From JACKCR01 sp041390305 (GTDB taxonomy: Bacteria > Eisenbacteria > RBG-16-71-46 > CAIMUX01), in NCBI GenBank assembly GCA_041390305.1, contig JAWKQE010000002.1, forward strand, positions 186,001 to 250,000: a stretch of 64,000 nucleotides of DNA. The letters are read 5' to 3'. The notes beneath the pieces are model-generated. The model searched no databases. It was not told the origin of the DNA and worked only from the letters and a program-made list of their open reading frames with translations. Positions 1-8,971 of this stretch are shown piece after piece (positions within the stretch are counted from its first letter, which is position 1; each line of letters starts with the position of its first letter). The translations under genes were made by a program, and so were the position numbers.

Positions 1-1
1 C

Positions 2-499
2 CAGGCGGGCACCGGAAACTTCGCGGGACTGATCGAAGTCGGCGGCGCCACGTTCTTCGCGAAGCGGTTCGGGTTCTCGTTCACCTCGCGCTACGTCTTC
101 ACTCCGTCCGAGACCTCCGGCCCGAACTTCCGGAATCAGTTGACCGGGAACGGACCGGAAGAGAATTCGGATGCGGACACCTTCACGACGCGGCTGGGCA
201 TCTCGACTCCGCTCGCGACGCAGGACAGTCCGCTCCAGCGGGTCGCGGTGCACGCGAACTTCGATCTCGCCTGGATTCCGGACGACGACCTCATCGGCGG
301 CAGTGAAGGCTTCCGGCGCGCGGGCACGATCCTCGCGCTCGGGCCGGGCGTTTCCTACTCGCCTCTCGATCCGGTGACGATCTCGGCGGCGGTTCCGTTC
401 ACGCTCTATCGGGACGTTCGTCTCAACGGCGGAAACGTCCAGGACTGGACGGTGCAGTTCGGGCTGTCGTGGAGTGCGTACACACCAAGTCCGTACTGA
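2..499 (+). CDS. C-terminal part of a probable outer-membrane beta-barrel protein (5'-truncated)
   Basis: The reading frame is open from the window edge to TGA at 497-499, giving 165 residues of a larger protein whose start lies outside. The visible part alternates polar and hydrophobic residues in strand-like runs (for example VAVHANFDLAWIP, VTISAAVPFTLYRDVR) and ends with a strand DWTVQFGLSWSAYTPSPY. This is typical of the last strands of an outer-membrane barrel in a Gram-negative envelope. I see no motif that fixes a substrate, so a transporter-like or porin-like role is inference. A strong terminator hairpin follows at 540-567. Confidence 0.6.
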   Translation, partial: QAGTGNFAGLIEVGGATFFAKRFGFSFTSRYVFTPSETSGPNFRNQLTGNGPEENSDADTFTTRLGISTPLATQDSPLQRVAVHANFDLAWIPDDDLIGGSEGFRRAGTILALGPGVSYSPLDPVTISAAVPFTLYRDVRLNGGNVQDWTVQFGLSWSAYTPSPY

Positions 500-539
500 T
501 CGGGGCGGCTCCGTTCCCACTCAGCGACGGACGATAGGG

Positions 540-567
540 ACAGGGGGGCTTCGTGTGGCCCCCCTGT
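540..567. terminator. Bidirectional intrinsic terminator between convergent genes
   Basis: A perfect 10-bp stem, ACAGGGGGGC pairing with GCCCCCCTGT, encloses an 8-nt loop and is followed by TCGTTTG on the + strand. It sits in the 127-bp gap between the barrel gene (+) and the NHL-repeat gene (-), so it can serve both. Confidence 0.75.
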
Positions 568-626
568 TCGTTTGGGGCTACGACGTCCTTGGTCGACGCG
601 GCATTGCTCCACTACCCAAGGCAACG

Positions 627-2810
627 TCACCGAACGCAAGAGATGCGTCCGGTCGTGAGTACCGACGGGCGCGAGCCGTGCGCGCCGGCTGTTCCGACTT
701 CGGCGAAGCTCGTGATCCGGTAGAAGTACGTTCCGGACGAGATCGATCCCGTGTTCGGGACAGACTCTCCCAGACTCCAGGCAATCCGTTGCGGGCCGGT
801 GCCCATCGAAGTGGGTCGCGTGCGGTGCACCATCCTTCCACCCGCGTCATAGATCGACAAGGTGACGTACCCCGGTTCGGCCAGATCGAACTCGACGGCC
901 GTCCGGTCTACGAACGGATTCGGGACCGCACGGCCGGGGGGCGAGTGCGTCTCCAGGAGACCTCTCCTTGGAATGGCCTCCGTCCTTGGGACCACGCGGG
1001 GCGGAGCGTACTGGTGGACCGTGCCGTGGATGAAGTCGGCGACGTAGATACGACCGTCGGGGCTCGCTTCGACATCGACAGGCAGGTCGAACCAACCGTT
1101 CGAGTATCCCGGCCTACCGAACGCGAACTCGAGATTGCCGACTCCATCGAATACTCGGACTTGGTCGAGGGAGCGGACGGTGACGTAGATCCTTCCTTCG
1201 GGATCGACCGTGATCCCGCCGAGCACTTCGTGCCACTCCTCCGGAAGCCTCCGAACCGACCAGCCACGCAGATACGTTCCGTCGATCGTGAAGACCTGAA
1301 CTCGATCCTGATCGCAGACGAGTACTTCTCCTTCGTCCGAGATGTCGACGGAATGCGGCTCGGTGAACTGCCCCGCCTCCGTGCCCGTTTCTCCCCAGCC
1401 GAAGAGGAACTCGCCGTGCGGGGAAAACACCTGCACGCGGCCCTTCACCTCATCCACGGTGTAGATCCGGGTCTCCTTGCCCTTGCCCCAGGTGTCGAGG
1501 CCTCTCAGCATCCGGAACGATCCGTCTCCATCGCCCTGATTGCCCCAGGCGGAGAGCAACGATCCTTCCGTTGTAAAGCTCTGCACGCGATGCAGTACGT
1601 TGTCCGCTACGTAGACCGGCCCGTCCGCACTGGTCGCGATCGCACTCACGTGCTGGAACTCCCCGGGGTCCTGTCCTTCGTCTCCCCAGGTTCCGAGAAG
1701 GGTTCCGTCGTCCCGGAAGTGGCGAACGAAAGGCGCAACGCCGGTTCCGAGGTACACGTCCAGTTGGGCGCCGACGGCGACGGCGGCGGGGGACCCGTAG
1801 TACGGATCGTCACCGAGGAGCCAACGACCCATCGGCTTCATCCGCGAGTCCCCCGGGCGTGCCTTTCCCCACCGCTGCACACGACGGCCGAACGTATCGA
1901 GAACGAAGACGTACGCATCCGTGACGCAGATCCCACCGGGGAAGTGGAAGTACCCGTCCCCCAGACCGTCATCGCCCCAGAAGTAGACGAACTGGCCGTT
2001 CTCATCGAAGCGCTGAACGCGATGGTTCGACTCGTCGACGACGAGCACGCCACCGTCGCCCAAGGCCGCGACATCCTGAGGATGGTCGAACTCGCCCGGA
2101 TACCAGCCCTGGCTCCCGAAGGTGAGGAGCAGTGTGCCGAAGGGGTCGACCTTCAGAACGCGGTGGCCGTGGAAGTCGGCGACCCAGAGGTTGCCCTCCG
2201 AATCGAGGTCGATTCCGTGCGGCCCGCTGAGTCCGCCCTGAAGAGATCCTGACTGGCCGAACTGGCGGAGATACCGTCCCGTCTCGTCGAAGACCTGGAT
2301 GCGAGCGTTGCCTCCGTCGGATACGAAGAGCTCGCCGGTGCCGCTACTGACGATGTCGTACGGGTAGATGAACTCCCCGTCCCCGGTTCCCTCCTGACCC
2401 CACTCGCCGAGGTAGTTGCCGGATTCGTCGAACTCCTGGACCCTGTGATTGCCCAGGTCGACGACGAAGAACGTTCCGTTCGTGCCCACCGTGACGCCTG
2501 TCGCTCCATCGAACTGGCCCGGGCCGGACCCGGGTCCACCCCAGGCGCGAATGAGCCCGCCGTCGAGATCGAACTCCTGGATCGTGTCCGAGCCCTGATC
2601 GGAGATGCAGATCGTCCCCCACGGGGTCTCCGTCGCCAGGACGGGTTGCTCGAACTGACCGGGGTCTGCTCCATCGCCACCGAGCTCCAGGTGATAGAAG
2701 AGCGGCTGGGAGGATGCGGGCGTCGCGAACGAGGTGAGGGCGGCGATAACGGGCAGGAGGCGATACGTGACGTGACGAAGGTAGGCGGCGGCGAGATCTC
2801 GCGTACGCAT
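627..2810 (-). CDS. Secreted NHL-repeat beta-propeller protein with FlgD-like C-terminal domain
   Basis: The product is 727 aa. Residues 1-35 form a signal peptide ending near ATPASSQ. The body consists of repeated NHL/6-bladed-propeller units with the motif pattern NHRVQEFDESGNYLGEWG, VADFHGHRVLKVD and DESNHRVQRFDENGQF, about ten in all, enough for one large or two smaller propellers. The last 100 residues begin with AVPNPFVDRTAVEFDL and contain YDAGGRMV and SGTYFYRI, the FlgD-Ig or Por-secretion-like module seen on eight other proteins here. NHL propellers usually bind proteins, sugars or RNA; here an extracellular or surface binding role is inferred. The ATG at 2810 has a GGAAAGGA purine tract upstream. 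It is divergent from the lipoprotein at 3154. Confidence 0.85.
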   Translation of the reverse strand: MRTRDLAAAYLRHVTYRLLPVIAALTSFATPASSQPLFYHLELGGDGADPGQFEQPVLATETPWGTICISDQGSDTIQEFDLDGGLIRAWGGPGSGPGQFDGATGVTVGTNGTFFVVDLGNHRVQEFDESGNYLGEWGQEGTGDGEFIYPYDIVSSGTGELFVSDGGNARIQVFDETGRYLRQFGQSGSLQGGLSGPHGIDLDSEGNLWVADFHGHRVLKVDPFGTLLLTFGSQGWYPGEFDHPQDVAALGDGGVLVVDESNHRVQRFDENGQFVYFWGDDGLGDGYFHFPGGICVTDAYVFVLDTFGRRVQRWGKARPGDSRMKPMGRWLLGDDPYYGSPAAVAVGAQLDVYLGTGVAPFVRHFRDDGTLLGTWGDEGQDPGEFQHVSAIATSADGPVYVADNVLHRVQSFTTEGSLLSAWGNQGDGDGSFRMLRGLDTWGKGKETRIYTVDEVKGRVQVFSPHGEFLFGWGETGTEAGQFTEPHSVDISDEGEVLVCDQDRVQVFTIDGTYLRGWSVRRLPEEWHEVLGGITVDPEGRIYVTVRSLDQVRVFDGVGNLEFAFGRPGYSNGWFDLPVDVEASPDGRIYVADFIHGTVHQYAPPRVVPRTEAIPRRGLLETHSPPGRAVPNPFVDRTAVEFDLAEPGYVTLSIYDAGGRMVHRTRPTSMGTGPQRIAWSLGESVPNTGSISSGTYFYRITSFAEVGTAGAHGSRPSVLTTGRISCVR

Positions 2811-3153
2811 GCTCGGTCCTTTCCTGGCCCCAGGAGGATGGCTTGGCGTCGGGCTCTCGGGATCGCGCTCCTACACTACCTGCGTAGCGGAAGCGGCGCT
2901 ACCTGTAGAACCCGCTCGCCGCGTGTAAATGTGTTCGGCCGAGTGCAAGGGGCTCCGTCTCCGCCGGGGAGATCGAAGCCGGCATTCGATTGCACATCTG
3001 GTTCGGTCATGGACTTGGAGACGGCGGAGGACTACACTCCATGGCGGCGGACGCTGACGAGGCCCTCCGTGTCTCGGTTGCTCGGCCTCCTCGCCGAGGG
3101 CCTGACCCCAGCGTTACGTCCTGCATCGTGCTCATCCGGGGTGGGAGGGCTCT
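2811..3153. other. Divergent intergenic region, no gene seen
   Basis: These 343 bp separate the starts of the NHL-repeat gene (-) and the lipoprotein gene (+), so promoters for both should lie here. I see no convincing ORF, repeat or hairpin and no promoter I would place with confidence. Confidence 0.4.
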
Positions 3154-5139
3154 ATGCGACGACTACCGAACCTCGTCTCCTCGTGTGTAATCCCCCTCGC
3201 GATCCTCGCCGCCAGCTTGCTCGTGTCTTCATGTGGGAAGGATGAACCGACTCCGCCGGTCATCAGTTCGCCAGTCCATTTGGAATGGGTGGGTGGGGAG
3301 GTGACGCAGGAAGGTGACTCTTACTCGTACGAGTTCGCGTGCGGGACCGCGAGCGGAGAAGAGATTCCGCCTGGGCTCTCCTATCGCTGGCAGGTCGAAC
3401 GACTTCTGCCGGCGACACGGGCTCTCGAGATCGCGCCGTCGACTGGGACTGAGGCCACGTTCACGACGTCTGAACCCGGCGATCTCGAACCCGACGCCCT
3501 GCTCCTCGTCACGGTCTGGACCGTGGTGGGAGTCGTCACGTCGGAACCGATCTCCATCGTCTTTGGTCGCGGACAGATCGGGCCCCGTGCACGCATCGTC
3601 TCCCCTGCGAGTCCCGGCGGACGGGACGAGATCGCGCTTCCGTCGACTCTCGCCTGGGACGCGTACGATGCGGGCGACGTGCTTTCACAATCGCCGGCCG
3701 TGCCGGAGGGCTTTCTCTGCAAGCTCGTGGACCTCGCGGATCCAACTGCGAGTGAGGAGGACGTGCTGACCGCGATCGCCGAGGGCGAGAACCTGCTCGC
3801 TGCGGGCGGCGAGACGGCGGATTGGCGGCTCTACGACGTGACCGAGCGGGAGGCCGTCTGCCGGGTCCCACGTGTCGGATTCGCGCTCGCCGTGCGGGCC
3901 GTGGGAGAGGATGAAGCGGAAGAAACGGCGCTCGAGATCGGTCGGAACGTGTTCGTCGGATCCGTGGCCTGGGAGGCGCCCAACGGCACTCAGTTCGATT
4001 CCGGGTACGAGCGCTTCGCGTTTCCGCTCCACCCACCCGAGGAGTTGCTCAGCGTCGGACTCCCCGTTGGGATGCCGTTCCGTCTCGAGTGGAATCGCCC
4101 GATCTATGCGCGTTACCTCCTCGGGAGCGGCGACGAGGAGGTACCGCTCGTCGATTGGGCGTGGCGTACCGAACTCGACGCACCCGTAGTGCTCTCCGAG
4201 GAAGGAGCGCACCGAATGACGTTGGAAGTCGCGTCCGCCGTGGACGACGACGTCGTCGTACCGCTACGGATCGCACTGCGCTCCGTGCCCCTCACCCCGG
4301 AGGGTGGGATCATCATCGATGATGCCCTCCTTCCTGCGGATCCACTCACCGACCAGTATGAGAACGAGATCCTCGGCGCGGCGCTCGGTCGTCTGGGCGA
4401 AGTCGCGCGGGATGACGTGCCCGAGAGTGGGGACGGTCCACTGTACGAAGTGACCATGGAGACGCTCGCGCGCTACGAGATCGTACTCTGGCACTACTCC
4501 ATCGCCCCGGGATTGGATCGCCGAATCCGCCGCTCCGATGCCGCCCTGCGCCGCTACCTCCGTTCGGGCGGGCGCGTGTTCTTCGTGGGGGGGAACCTCG
4601 CGGCGCTGCTGTCGGGAACGCTCCGGTATCCGAAGGACGCTCCGGATGACATTCTGCCCGAGTGGTCGGAGCACCGACTCTGGGAGGAACTCGGGATGCG
4701 CGATGCAATCACGGGGATCCGAACTGGTGCGTCGCCGGCAGAGGTAGAGGCATCCGGACTCGTAGGAGCGCGGCCCGCCATCTCCAGCCTACCTGAGCTC
4801 GCGATCGACCCTACGAAGTGGGATCCTTGGGAGATCCTGGACGAGTTCTCCTTCCGCGGCGGGATCGCCCGATGGGAGGGGCTCTGGAATCCGGACGGTC
4901 TGGAGTCGCCGGTGGAACCTCTCTATTCCGCTGCGACCTTCGACACGACGTACTCGTTTGGCCCGCGAAGGAGTGGACGGGACGATGCCGTCATCGCCTG
5001 GCGAGGAGTCGTTGCTCCCGAGGATGGCACGACGTTTCACGAGGGAAGGATCGCCGTCTTCGACTTCGAGCCGTACTATTTCCAGGACGAAGCGGTGGAG
5101 ACGGCGACGTCCGCCGCGATCGAGTGGCTCCTGAACTAG
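3154..5139 (+). CDS. Large lipoprotein with C-terminal glutamine-amidotransferase-like fold
   Basis: The product is 661 aa. It starts with a lipoprotein signal (SLLVSSC lipobox, Cys near residue 27, then GKDEPTPP), so it is probably anchored in the envelope. Residues about 30-380 look like consecutive beta-sandwich (Ig-like) segments. Residues about 390-640 (GGIIIDDALLPADPLTDQ, YEIVLWHYSIA, RYLRSGGRVFFVGGNLAALL, final RIAVFDFEPYYFQDE) resemble the class-I glutamine amidotransferase-like/ThuA-like fold found in uncharacterised lipoproteins of FCB-type bacteria. I do not see a clear catalytic Cys in a GxCxG elbow, so an enzymatic role is doubtful. The ATG has GGGAGG upstream at suitable spacing. 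A 7-bp-stem hairpin follows at 5144-5170. Confidence 0.75.
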   Translation: MRRLPNLVSSCVIPLAILAASLLVSSCGKDEPTPPVISSPVHLEWVGGEVTQEGDSYSYEFACGTASGEEIPPGLSYRWQVERLLPATRALEIAPSTGTEATFTTSEPGDLEPDALLLVTVWTVVGVVTSEPISIVFGRGQIGPRARIVSPASPGGRDEIALPSTLAWDAYDAGDVLSQSPAVPEGFLCKLVDLADPTASEEDVLTAIAEGENLLAAGGETADWRLYDVTEREAVCRVPRVGFALAVRAVGEDEAEETALEIGRNVFVGSVAWEAPNGTQFDSGYERFAFPLHPPEELLSVGLPVGMPFRLEWNRPIYARYLLGSGDEEVPLVDWAWRTELDAPVVLSEEGAHRMTLEVASAVDDDVVVPLRIALRSVPLTPEGGIIIDDALLPADPLTDQYENEILGAALGRLGEVARDDVPESGDGPLYEVTMETLARYEIVLWHYSIAPGLDRRIRRSDAALRRYLRSGGRVFFVGGNLAALLSGTLRYPKDAPDDILPEWSEHRLWEELGMRDAITGIRTGASPAEVEASGLVGARPAISSLPELAIDPTKWDPWEILDEFSFRGGIARWEGLWNPDGLESPVEPLYSAATFDTTYSFGPRRSGRDDAVIAWRGVVAPEDGTTFHEGRIAVFDFEPYYFQDEAVETATSAAIEWLLN

Positions 5140-5143
5140 CTTT

Positions 5144-5170
5144 GCTGACATCACGTGCGACTGTGTCAGC
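5144..5170 (+). terminator. Candidate terminator hairpin after the lipoprotein gene
   Basis: GCTGACA pairs perfectly with TGTCAGC across a 13-nt loop, beginning 5 nt after the stop codon. There is no T-run, so this could also be an mRNA-stabilising hairpin. Confidence 0.4.
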
Positions 5171-5192
5171 GTCCTGAAGAGAGTGAGGCGAA

Positions 5193-5396
5193 ACGATCGA
5201 CCGTCAGTACGAAGTCGAGATCGGGGAGGAAGACGGGACCTTTCTCGTCGTGATCGCCGAGACCGGTCGGACGATCCTCGTCTGTCGCGACCGGCCGAGT
5301 GCCGAGCAGTATGCGGTGATGCTCAACGAGGCGTTCGACCGCGGGCATCGGGCCGGGCGTCGCGAAGCGCGGAGAGCGATGCTCCGTGGGGACTAG
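5193..5396 (+). CDS. Small hypothetical protein with no standard start codon
   Basis: From just after an in-frame TGA (5184-5186) to TAG (5394-5396) the frame encodes about 67 residues that read like a compact soluble protein: strands around YEVEIGEEDGTFLVVIAE, then a helix SAEQYAVMLNEAFDRGHRAGRREARRA. A GAGG purine tract lies 4-7 nt upstream, but the first codons are ACG (5193) and ATC (5196); the first standard start is GTG at 5250, which would lose the first strands. Either an unusual start is used or the ATG was lost by mutation or error. The stop overlaps the stop of the convergent aminotransferase inside one CTAG. Function unknown. Confidence 0.45.
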   Translation, partial: TIDRQYEVEIGEEDGTFLVVIAETGRTILVCRDRPSAEQYAVMLNEAFDRGHRAGRREARRAMLRGD

Positions 5397-6634
5397 GCCG
5401 GTCCCCACAAGCATCGCCCGATCCTCTCGATCGCGACCCGAACCGCGTCCAGCGGGACACCGGCATAGCAGAGTCTGAAGAACCCAGGCTCTGCGATCCG
5501 GCACGCGCTTCCCGGTGTCAGGTTGACGTTCGCTTCGTCCAGAAGTCTGCGCCAGAGCCGATCCTCCGCCGCGAAGGACGTATCCTCCAGGTACTCCCGC
5601 AGGTCGAGGAGCAGGAAGAACGCGGCCTCGGCGGGAATGTGAGCGATCCCCGCCGATCGGAGCGCCGCGGTGACGGCGGAGTGAGCCTCTCGTAGATCGT
5701 GACGCATCGCGTGCACATACTCGTCGACGGAGCTCTCGTCGCTCACGAATCGCGAGAGGAGATACTGGGTGTGTCCGGAGCACGCGGCCCAGTATCCGAG
5801 CTCGTGAAGCGTGCCCAGTACTTCCTCGTTGCCGCTCACCAACACACCACACCGAAGGCCGCTCGCGCCGAAGTCCTTGGAGAAGGCCCAGACAACGTGG
5901 ACGAACTCGCCCAGTCCTCCTTCGAGGGAGGCGCCGCTCACGAACGGCCGCTCACCAAAGACGGTGAGGGCGTAGATCTCGTCCAAGACCAGGTGAATCC
6001 GTCTCGCCTCCGCCCAGGCGCGCAGCTGTTGGAGCTGGTCCACGGACGCAACACGACCGAGCGGATTGTCCGGGTTCGTGAAGAGCAGGGCACGGATCGG
6101 ACGGTTGGATGTGGCGATGGCGGCGTCGAGGCGGGCGGTCGTGAGTTCGAAGCGGTCGTCACTGGTCGTGTCCACCGGGACGATCCTGAGTTGATCGCGG
6201 GTCTCTAGATCAGCCCAGAAGCCGGCGTAGCTCGGAGTTGGAACGAGAACTCCGTCGCCGGGGTCGGCGATCGCATAGAAGAGGAGTTCGAGGACGCTTC
6301 CTGCTCCCGCAAGGACGGCGAGGTTCTCTGCCTGGACGGTGGTTCCCAGGAACGAACGGCTGAGGAAGGCGGCGAGGTTCCGGCGGAACTCCGGATTCCC
6401 GATCATCATGTCGTAGCCGAGGACGGTCTCGGGAGCATCGCCGCCGCGCGCGAGCCGGCGCAGGAGGTCTGGCGCGCGCCTCGAGTTTTCCGCGACGCAC
6501 AGAGCTACGTAGCCGTCGGGTCGATCCACCGGGTGCCACGGCGCTTCGGATCGCGCGAAGTGCTCATGGATGTAAGGCGACATCGGTGGCGTGTCGAGGA
6601 GTCGTCGACCGCGCTTCGAGATCGGTGGCTTCAT
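5393..6634 (-). CDS. PLP-dependent class I/II aminotransferase, ACC-synthase-like
   Basis: The product is 413 aa, normal for fold-type I PLP enzymes. Visible landmarks are MMIGNPEFRRNLAAFLSR (N-terminal substrate loop), LAVLAGAGSVLELLFYAI (cofactor phosphate-side segment), NPDNPLGRV (conserved Asn), LVLDEIYALTVFG (Asp-x-x-Tyr pair contacting PLP), SKDFGASGLRCG (Schiff-base Lys) and FFRLCYAG (substrate-carboxylate Arg). The SKDFG(x)3G(x)RCG pattern is closest to the 1-aminocyclopropane-1-carboxylate-synthase/MalY-like branch. Bacterial members rarely make ethylene precursor, so the substrate is open. The ATG overlaps the stop of the upstream GNAT gene (ATGA, 6631-6634), indicating translational coupling. 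Confidence 0.85.
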   Translation of the reverse strand: MKPPISKRGRRLLDTPPMSPYIHEHFARSEAPWHPVDRPDGYVALCVAENSRRAPDLLRRLARGGDAPETVLGYDMMIGNPEFRRNLAAFLSRSFLGTTVQAENLAVLAGAGSVLELLFYAIADPGDGVLVPTPSYAGFWADLETRDQLRIVPVDTTSDDRFELTTARLDAAIATSNRPIRALLFTNPDNPLGRVASVDQLQQLRAWAEARRIHLVLDEIYALTVFGERPFVSGASLEGGLGEFVHVVWAFSKDFGASGLRCGVLVSGNEEVLGTLHELGYWAACSGHTQYLLSRFVSDESSVDEYVHAMRHDLREAHSAVTAALRSAGIAHIPAEAAFFLLLDLREYLEDTSFAAEDRLWRRLLDEANVNLTPGSACRIAEPGFFRLCYAGVPLDAVRVAIERIGRCLWGPA

Positions 6635-7455
6635 GGTCGGCTCCGTTCCGAGTCATCCGTGTGGACGGTGGTCGGCGACGCATCCTCGCTTCGCTCCCAG
6701 ACGACCTGGCGCCGAGTTTCTGTGAACCCCTCTCGCCCACAATTGCGGAAGCTGGTCGTGTCCGGCTCGACATCGGTGACGACCCACCGGGCCCCAAGCT
6801 CGGCCGCGTCGGCCAACCGCGCACGGAGGAGCGCCCGTTGGTAGCCGCGACGCCGATGCGTGGGCAAGGTCAGTGCATTCCCGAGGAGGAGTCCGTGTTC
6901 GCCGACGAAGGTGGTGGCCATGGCAACGGCCTTTCCCTCCTCATCGATGACGAACGCGCGGAAGGTCTCGGTGCAGTGGTGATTCCTTCGGAGCGCCCAG
7001 ATGGCGGGGTCGACCGGACCGCCGAGGGTGAGGAACGGGAGGATGCTGTCCTGCTCCGTGGGGCCGAGTCGGCGCACGAGAGGCGAGGAATCGTCCGCGG
7101 GCGCCACGCCCACGTCCGCCCGAAGCCAGATCAGCTCCTCACACGCAACGAAGCCTCGGGCCTCGAGTTCGTCCGCAAGCGCGGGCGAGTCGCTCTTGTC
7201 GACGTCGATCCGGAGCTCGGGTACGGGGCGCTGAAAGAGGTCGAGTGCGCGGTCGAGGTAGGAGAGGGATGCGGGTGTGACGCCTAGTACCCGTTGGTAG
7301 TAGCTCGACGTGCGCGACGGGTCCTGAGTCACGACGAGCGGGCCGATGGATTCTTCGCGGAAGGACGACTCCCGTGTGTCGCCGATCGCTTTCTTCGCGT
7401 TGAAGCGCGCGTACTCACGGTCGAGGGCGTCTAGTTCGTCCCGATCTGGCGTCAT
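6631..7455 (-). CDS. GNAT-family N-acetyltransferase
   Basis: The product is 274 aa from the ATG at 7455 (MTPDRDELDALDREYARF). The C-terminal half carries the GNAT core: VAMATTFVGEHGLLLGNALT (beta-4), then LPTHRRRGYQRALLRARLADA, matching the acetyl-CoA-binding Q/RxxGxG/A loop and helix 3, then WVVTDVEPDTTSFRNCGREGF (beta-5 and the NxxxxxxxGF motif). The N-terminal 120 residues probably form a first, degenerate GNAT domain, as in two-domain members. The substrate is unknown. The gene is first of a two-gene operon and overlaps the aminotransferase start by 4 bp, so both may act on the same amino compound (inference). A longer upstream in-frame extension reads as non-protein sequence and was rejected. 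Confidence 0.8.
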   Translation of the reverse strand: MTPDRDELDALDREYARFNAKKAIGDTRESSFREESIGPLVVTQDPSRTSSYYQRVLGVTPASLSYLDRALDLFQRPVPELRIDVDKSDSPALADELEARGFVACEELIWLRADVGVAPADDSSPLVRRLGPTEQDSILPFLTLGGPVDPAIWALRRNHHCTETFRAFVIDEEGKAVAMATTFVGEHGLLLGNALTLPTHRRRGYQRALLRARLADAAELGARWVVTDVEPDTTSFRNCGREGFTETRRQVVWERSEDASPTTVHTDDSERSRP

Positions 7456-7682
7456 GGTGTACCCACTACGATGGCGTGGTGGAGGTCGCTCCCGAAGGTT
7501 CGTTCGAGGGACTCTACACCACCCGCGCCCGCGGCGTCGTGGGGTGGTCGGCCGCTGCCGTTCGTCCGGGCCCCGCTGCATTCTGACATCCGGACGGCCG
7601 GGCAAGGGGCGGAGGTCCGTAGTCTTGGGGAGCGTCGGAGCCGGCCGGGGCCGAACCAGCAACCATTTGGAGGTGCCAACCG

Positions 7683-8879
7683 ATGCCCGTCTCCTGGAAG
7701 TCTCATGCTCGATCCATTCTCACGGGCGCTCTGCTCATTCCGGCGTCGATGTCGGTGACGTCCGCAGAGTCGTACATCTCGGTCGTCCTTCCCCAGGGCT
7801 CGCTCGCGAACGATGCAGTCGAGCTCGGCCCCGACGGAAAGATCTACTGCACGTACTGTTGGCTCGCGAACGAGACGCGACAGATCCTCAGGACGACTCC
7901 CGAAGGGGACATGGAGGTGTTCGCGACTCTCGATCCGGACGACTGCACGCTCGGAATGGCCTTCGACGGTGATGGAAACCTCTATGCCGCGAACCTGGCC
8001 CAGGACGAGGTCCTCCGGTTCACTCCGGACGGGACGAAGTCGACGTTCAGTGCCGATGCTCTTCTCGACGAACCGGCAGACCTCGAGTTCCATCCGTCGG
8101 GGAGCGGGGACCTCTACGTTGCGAACCACGGAAGCGGCACGATCGTCTTCGTGCGTCCGGACGGTACCGTGGAGACCTTCTACGATGGTCCCCTCGTGAC
8201 GGCACCTCACTGCCTCACGTTCGGTACGGATGGCGAGTTGTACGTCGGGAACCAGGATGCGAGTGTGACGAGGATCTCGCCCGATGGAACCGCGACCGTC
8301 TACGCTCAACTGCCTGGTGTCGGGTACCTCGATGCAGCGAATGGGCGACTCTTCGCGTGCGTTCTCTCCCGCCATCGGATCTACGAGGTTCTCGCGGACG
8401 GATCGATCGTGACCGTTGCGGGGACGGGGGCTCCGGGATTCGCGGAAGGCCCGGGGGATTCCACTCCGCTCCACAGTCCGAACGGCATCATCGTCAGTGC
8501 GGACGCGGCCACGCTCTATGCATCCAGCGGATTCGGCAATGGGCTCTTCCGAGTCGATCTGATGGATGTAGCGTCGTCGCCAACGCCGGAGGACAAGGTC
8601 ACGGGCTCACGTCTTCTTCCGGTCTCGCCGAATCCAATGTCCGATCGCGTGGAGATCCGCCTCCGCGCGAGCACCGCGGAAACTGCGGAGCTCTCGATCT
8701 ATGACACGCAGGGCCGCCGCGTCCGGCAATTGGCGCGGCGTGAGCTCTCTGCCGGAGATCACTCCATCGTCTGGGACGGAGCGGACGATGCGGGAGGGCG
8801 TCTGCCGGCCGGTGTATACCAACTGTCCCTGCGTACGGACTCCGGGACGGACTCCCGCAGCATCGTCCTGGGTCGCTGA
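7683..8879 (+). CDS. Secreted SMP-30/NHL-like beta-propeller protein with FlgD-like C-terminus
   Basis: The product is 398 aa. The ATG has GGAGG upstream with good spacing. Residues 1-28 are a signal peptide ending near SVTSAES. Residues about 30-290 contain propeller blades (VELGPDGKIYCTY, MAFDGDGNLYAANLAQDEVL, LEFHPSGSGDLYVANHGSG, LTFGTDGELYVGNQDASVTRI), as in SMP-30/gluconolactonase-like and NHL proteins. Residues about 310-398 form the FlgD-Ig-like module (LLPVSPNPMSDRVEIRL, IYDTQGRRVRQL, LPAGVYQLSLRT). A secreted lactonase or ligand-binding protein is possible; I cannot identify metal ligands with certainty. The sensor kinase gene starts 92 bp downstream on the same strand. Confidence 0.8.
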   Translation: MPVSWKSHARSILTGALLIPASMSVTSAESYISVVLPQGSLANDAVELGPDGKIYCTYCWLANETRQILRTTPEGDMEVFATLDPDDCTLGMAFDGDGNLYAANLAQDEVLRFTPDGTKSTFSADALLDEPADLEFHPSGSGDLYVANHGSGTIVFVRPDGTVETFYDGPLVTAPHCLTFGTDGELYVGNQDASVTRISPDGTATVYAQLPGVGYLDAANGRLFACVLSRHRIYEVLADGSIVTVAGTGAPGFAEGPGDSTPLHSPNGIIVSADAATLYASSGFGNGLFRVDLMDVASSPTPEDKVTGSRLLPVSPNPMSDRVEIRLRASTAETAELSIYDTQGRRVRQLARRELSAGDHSIVWDGADDAGGRLPAGVYQLSLRTDSGTDSRSIVLGR

Positions 8880-8971
8880 CGCGGAAGGTCGCGCGTGACG
8901 TGAAGCAGACCTCGAGCGGCATTGGGTGTCTCCATCAGTCGCCCCGACCGGGACGTGCTAGGCTCTTCCCC

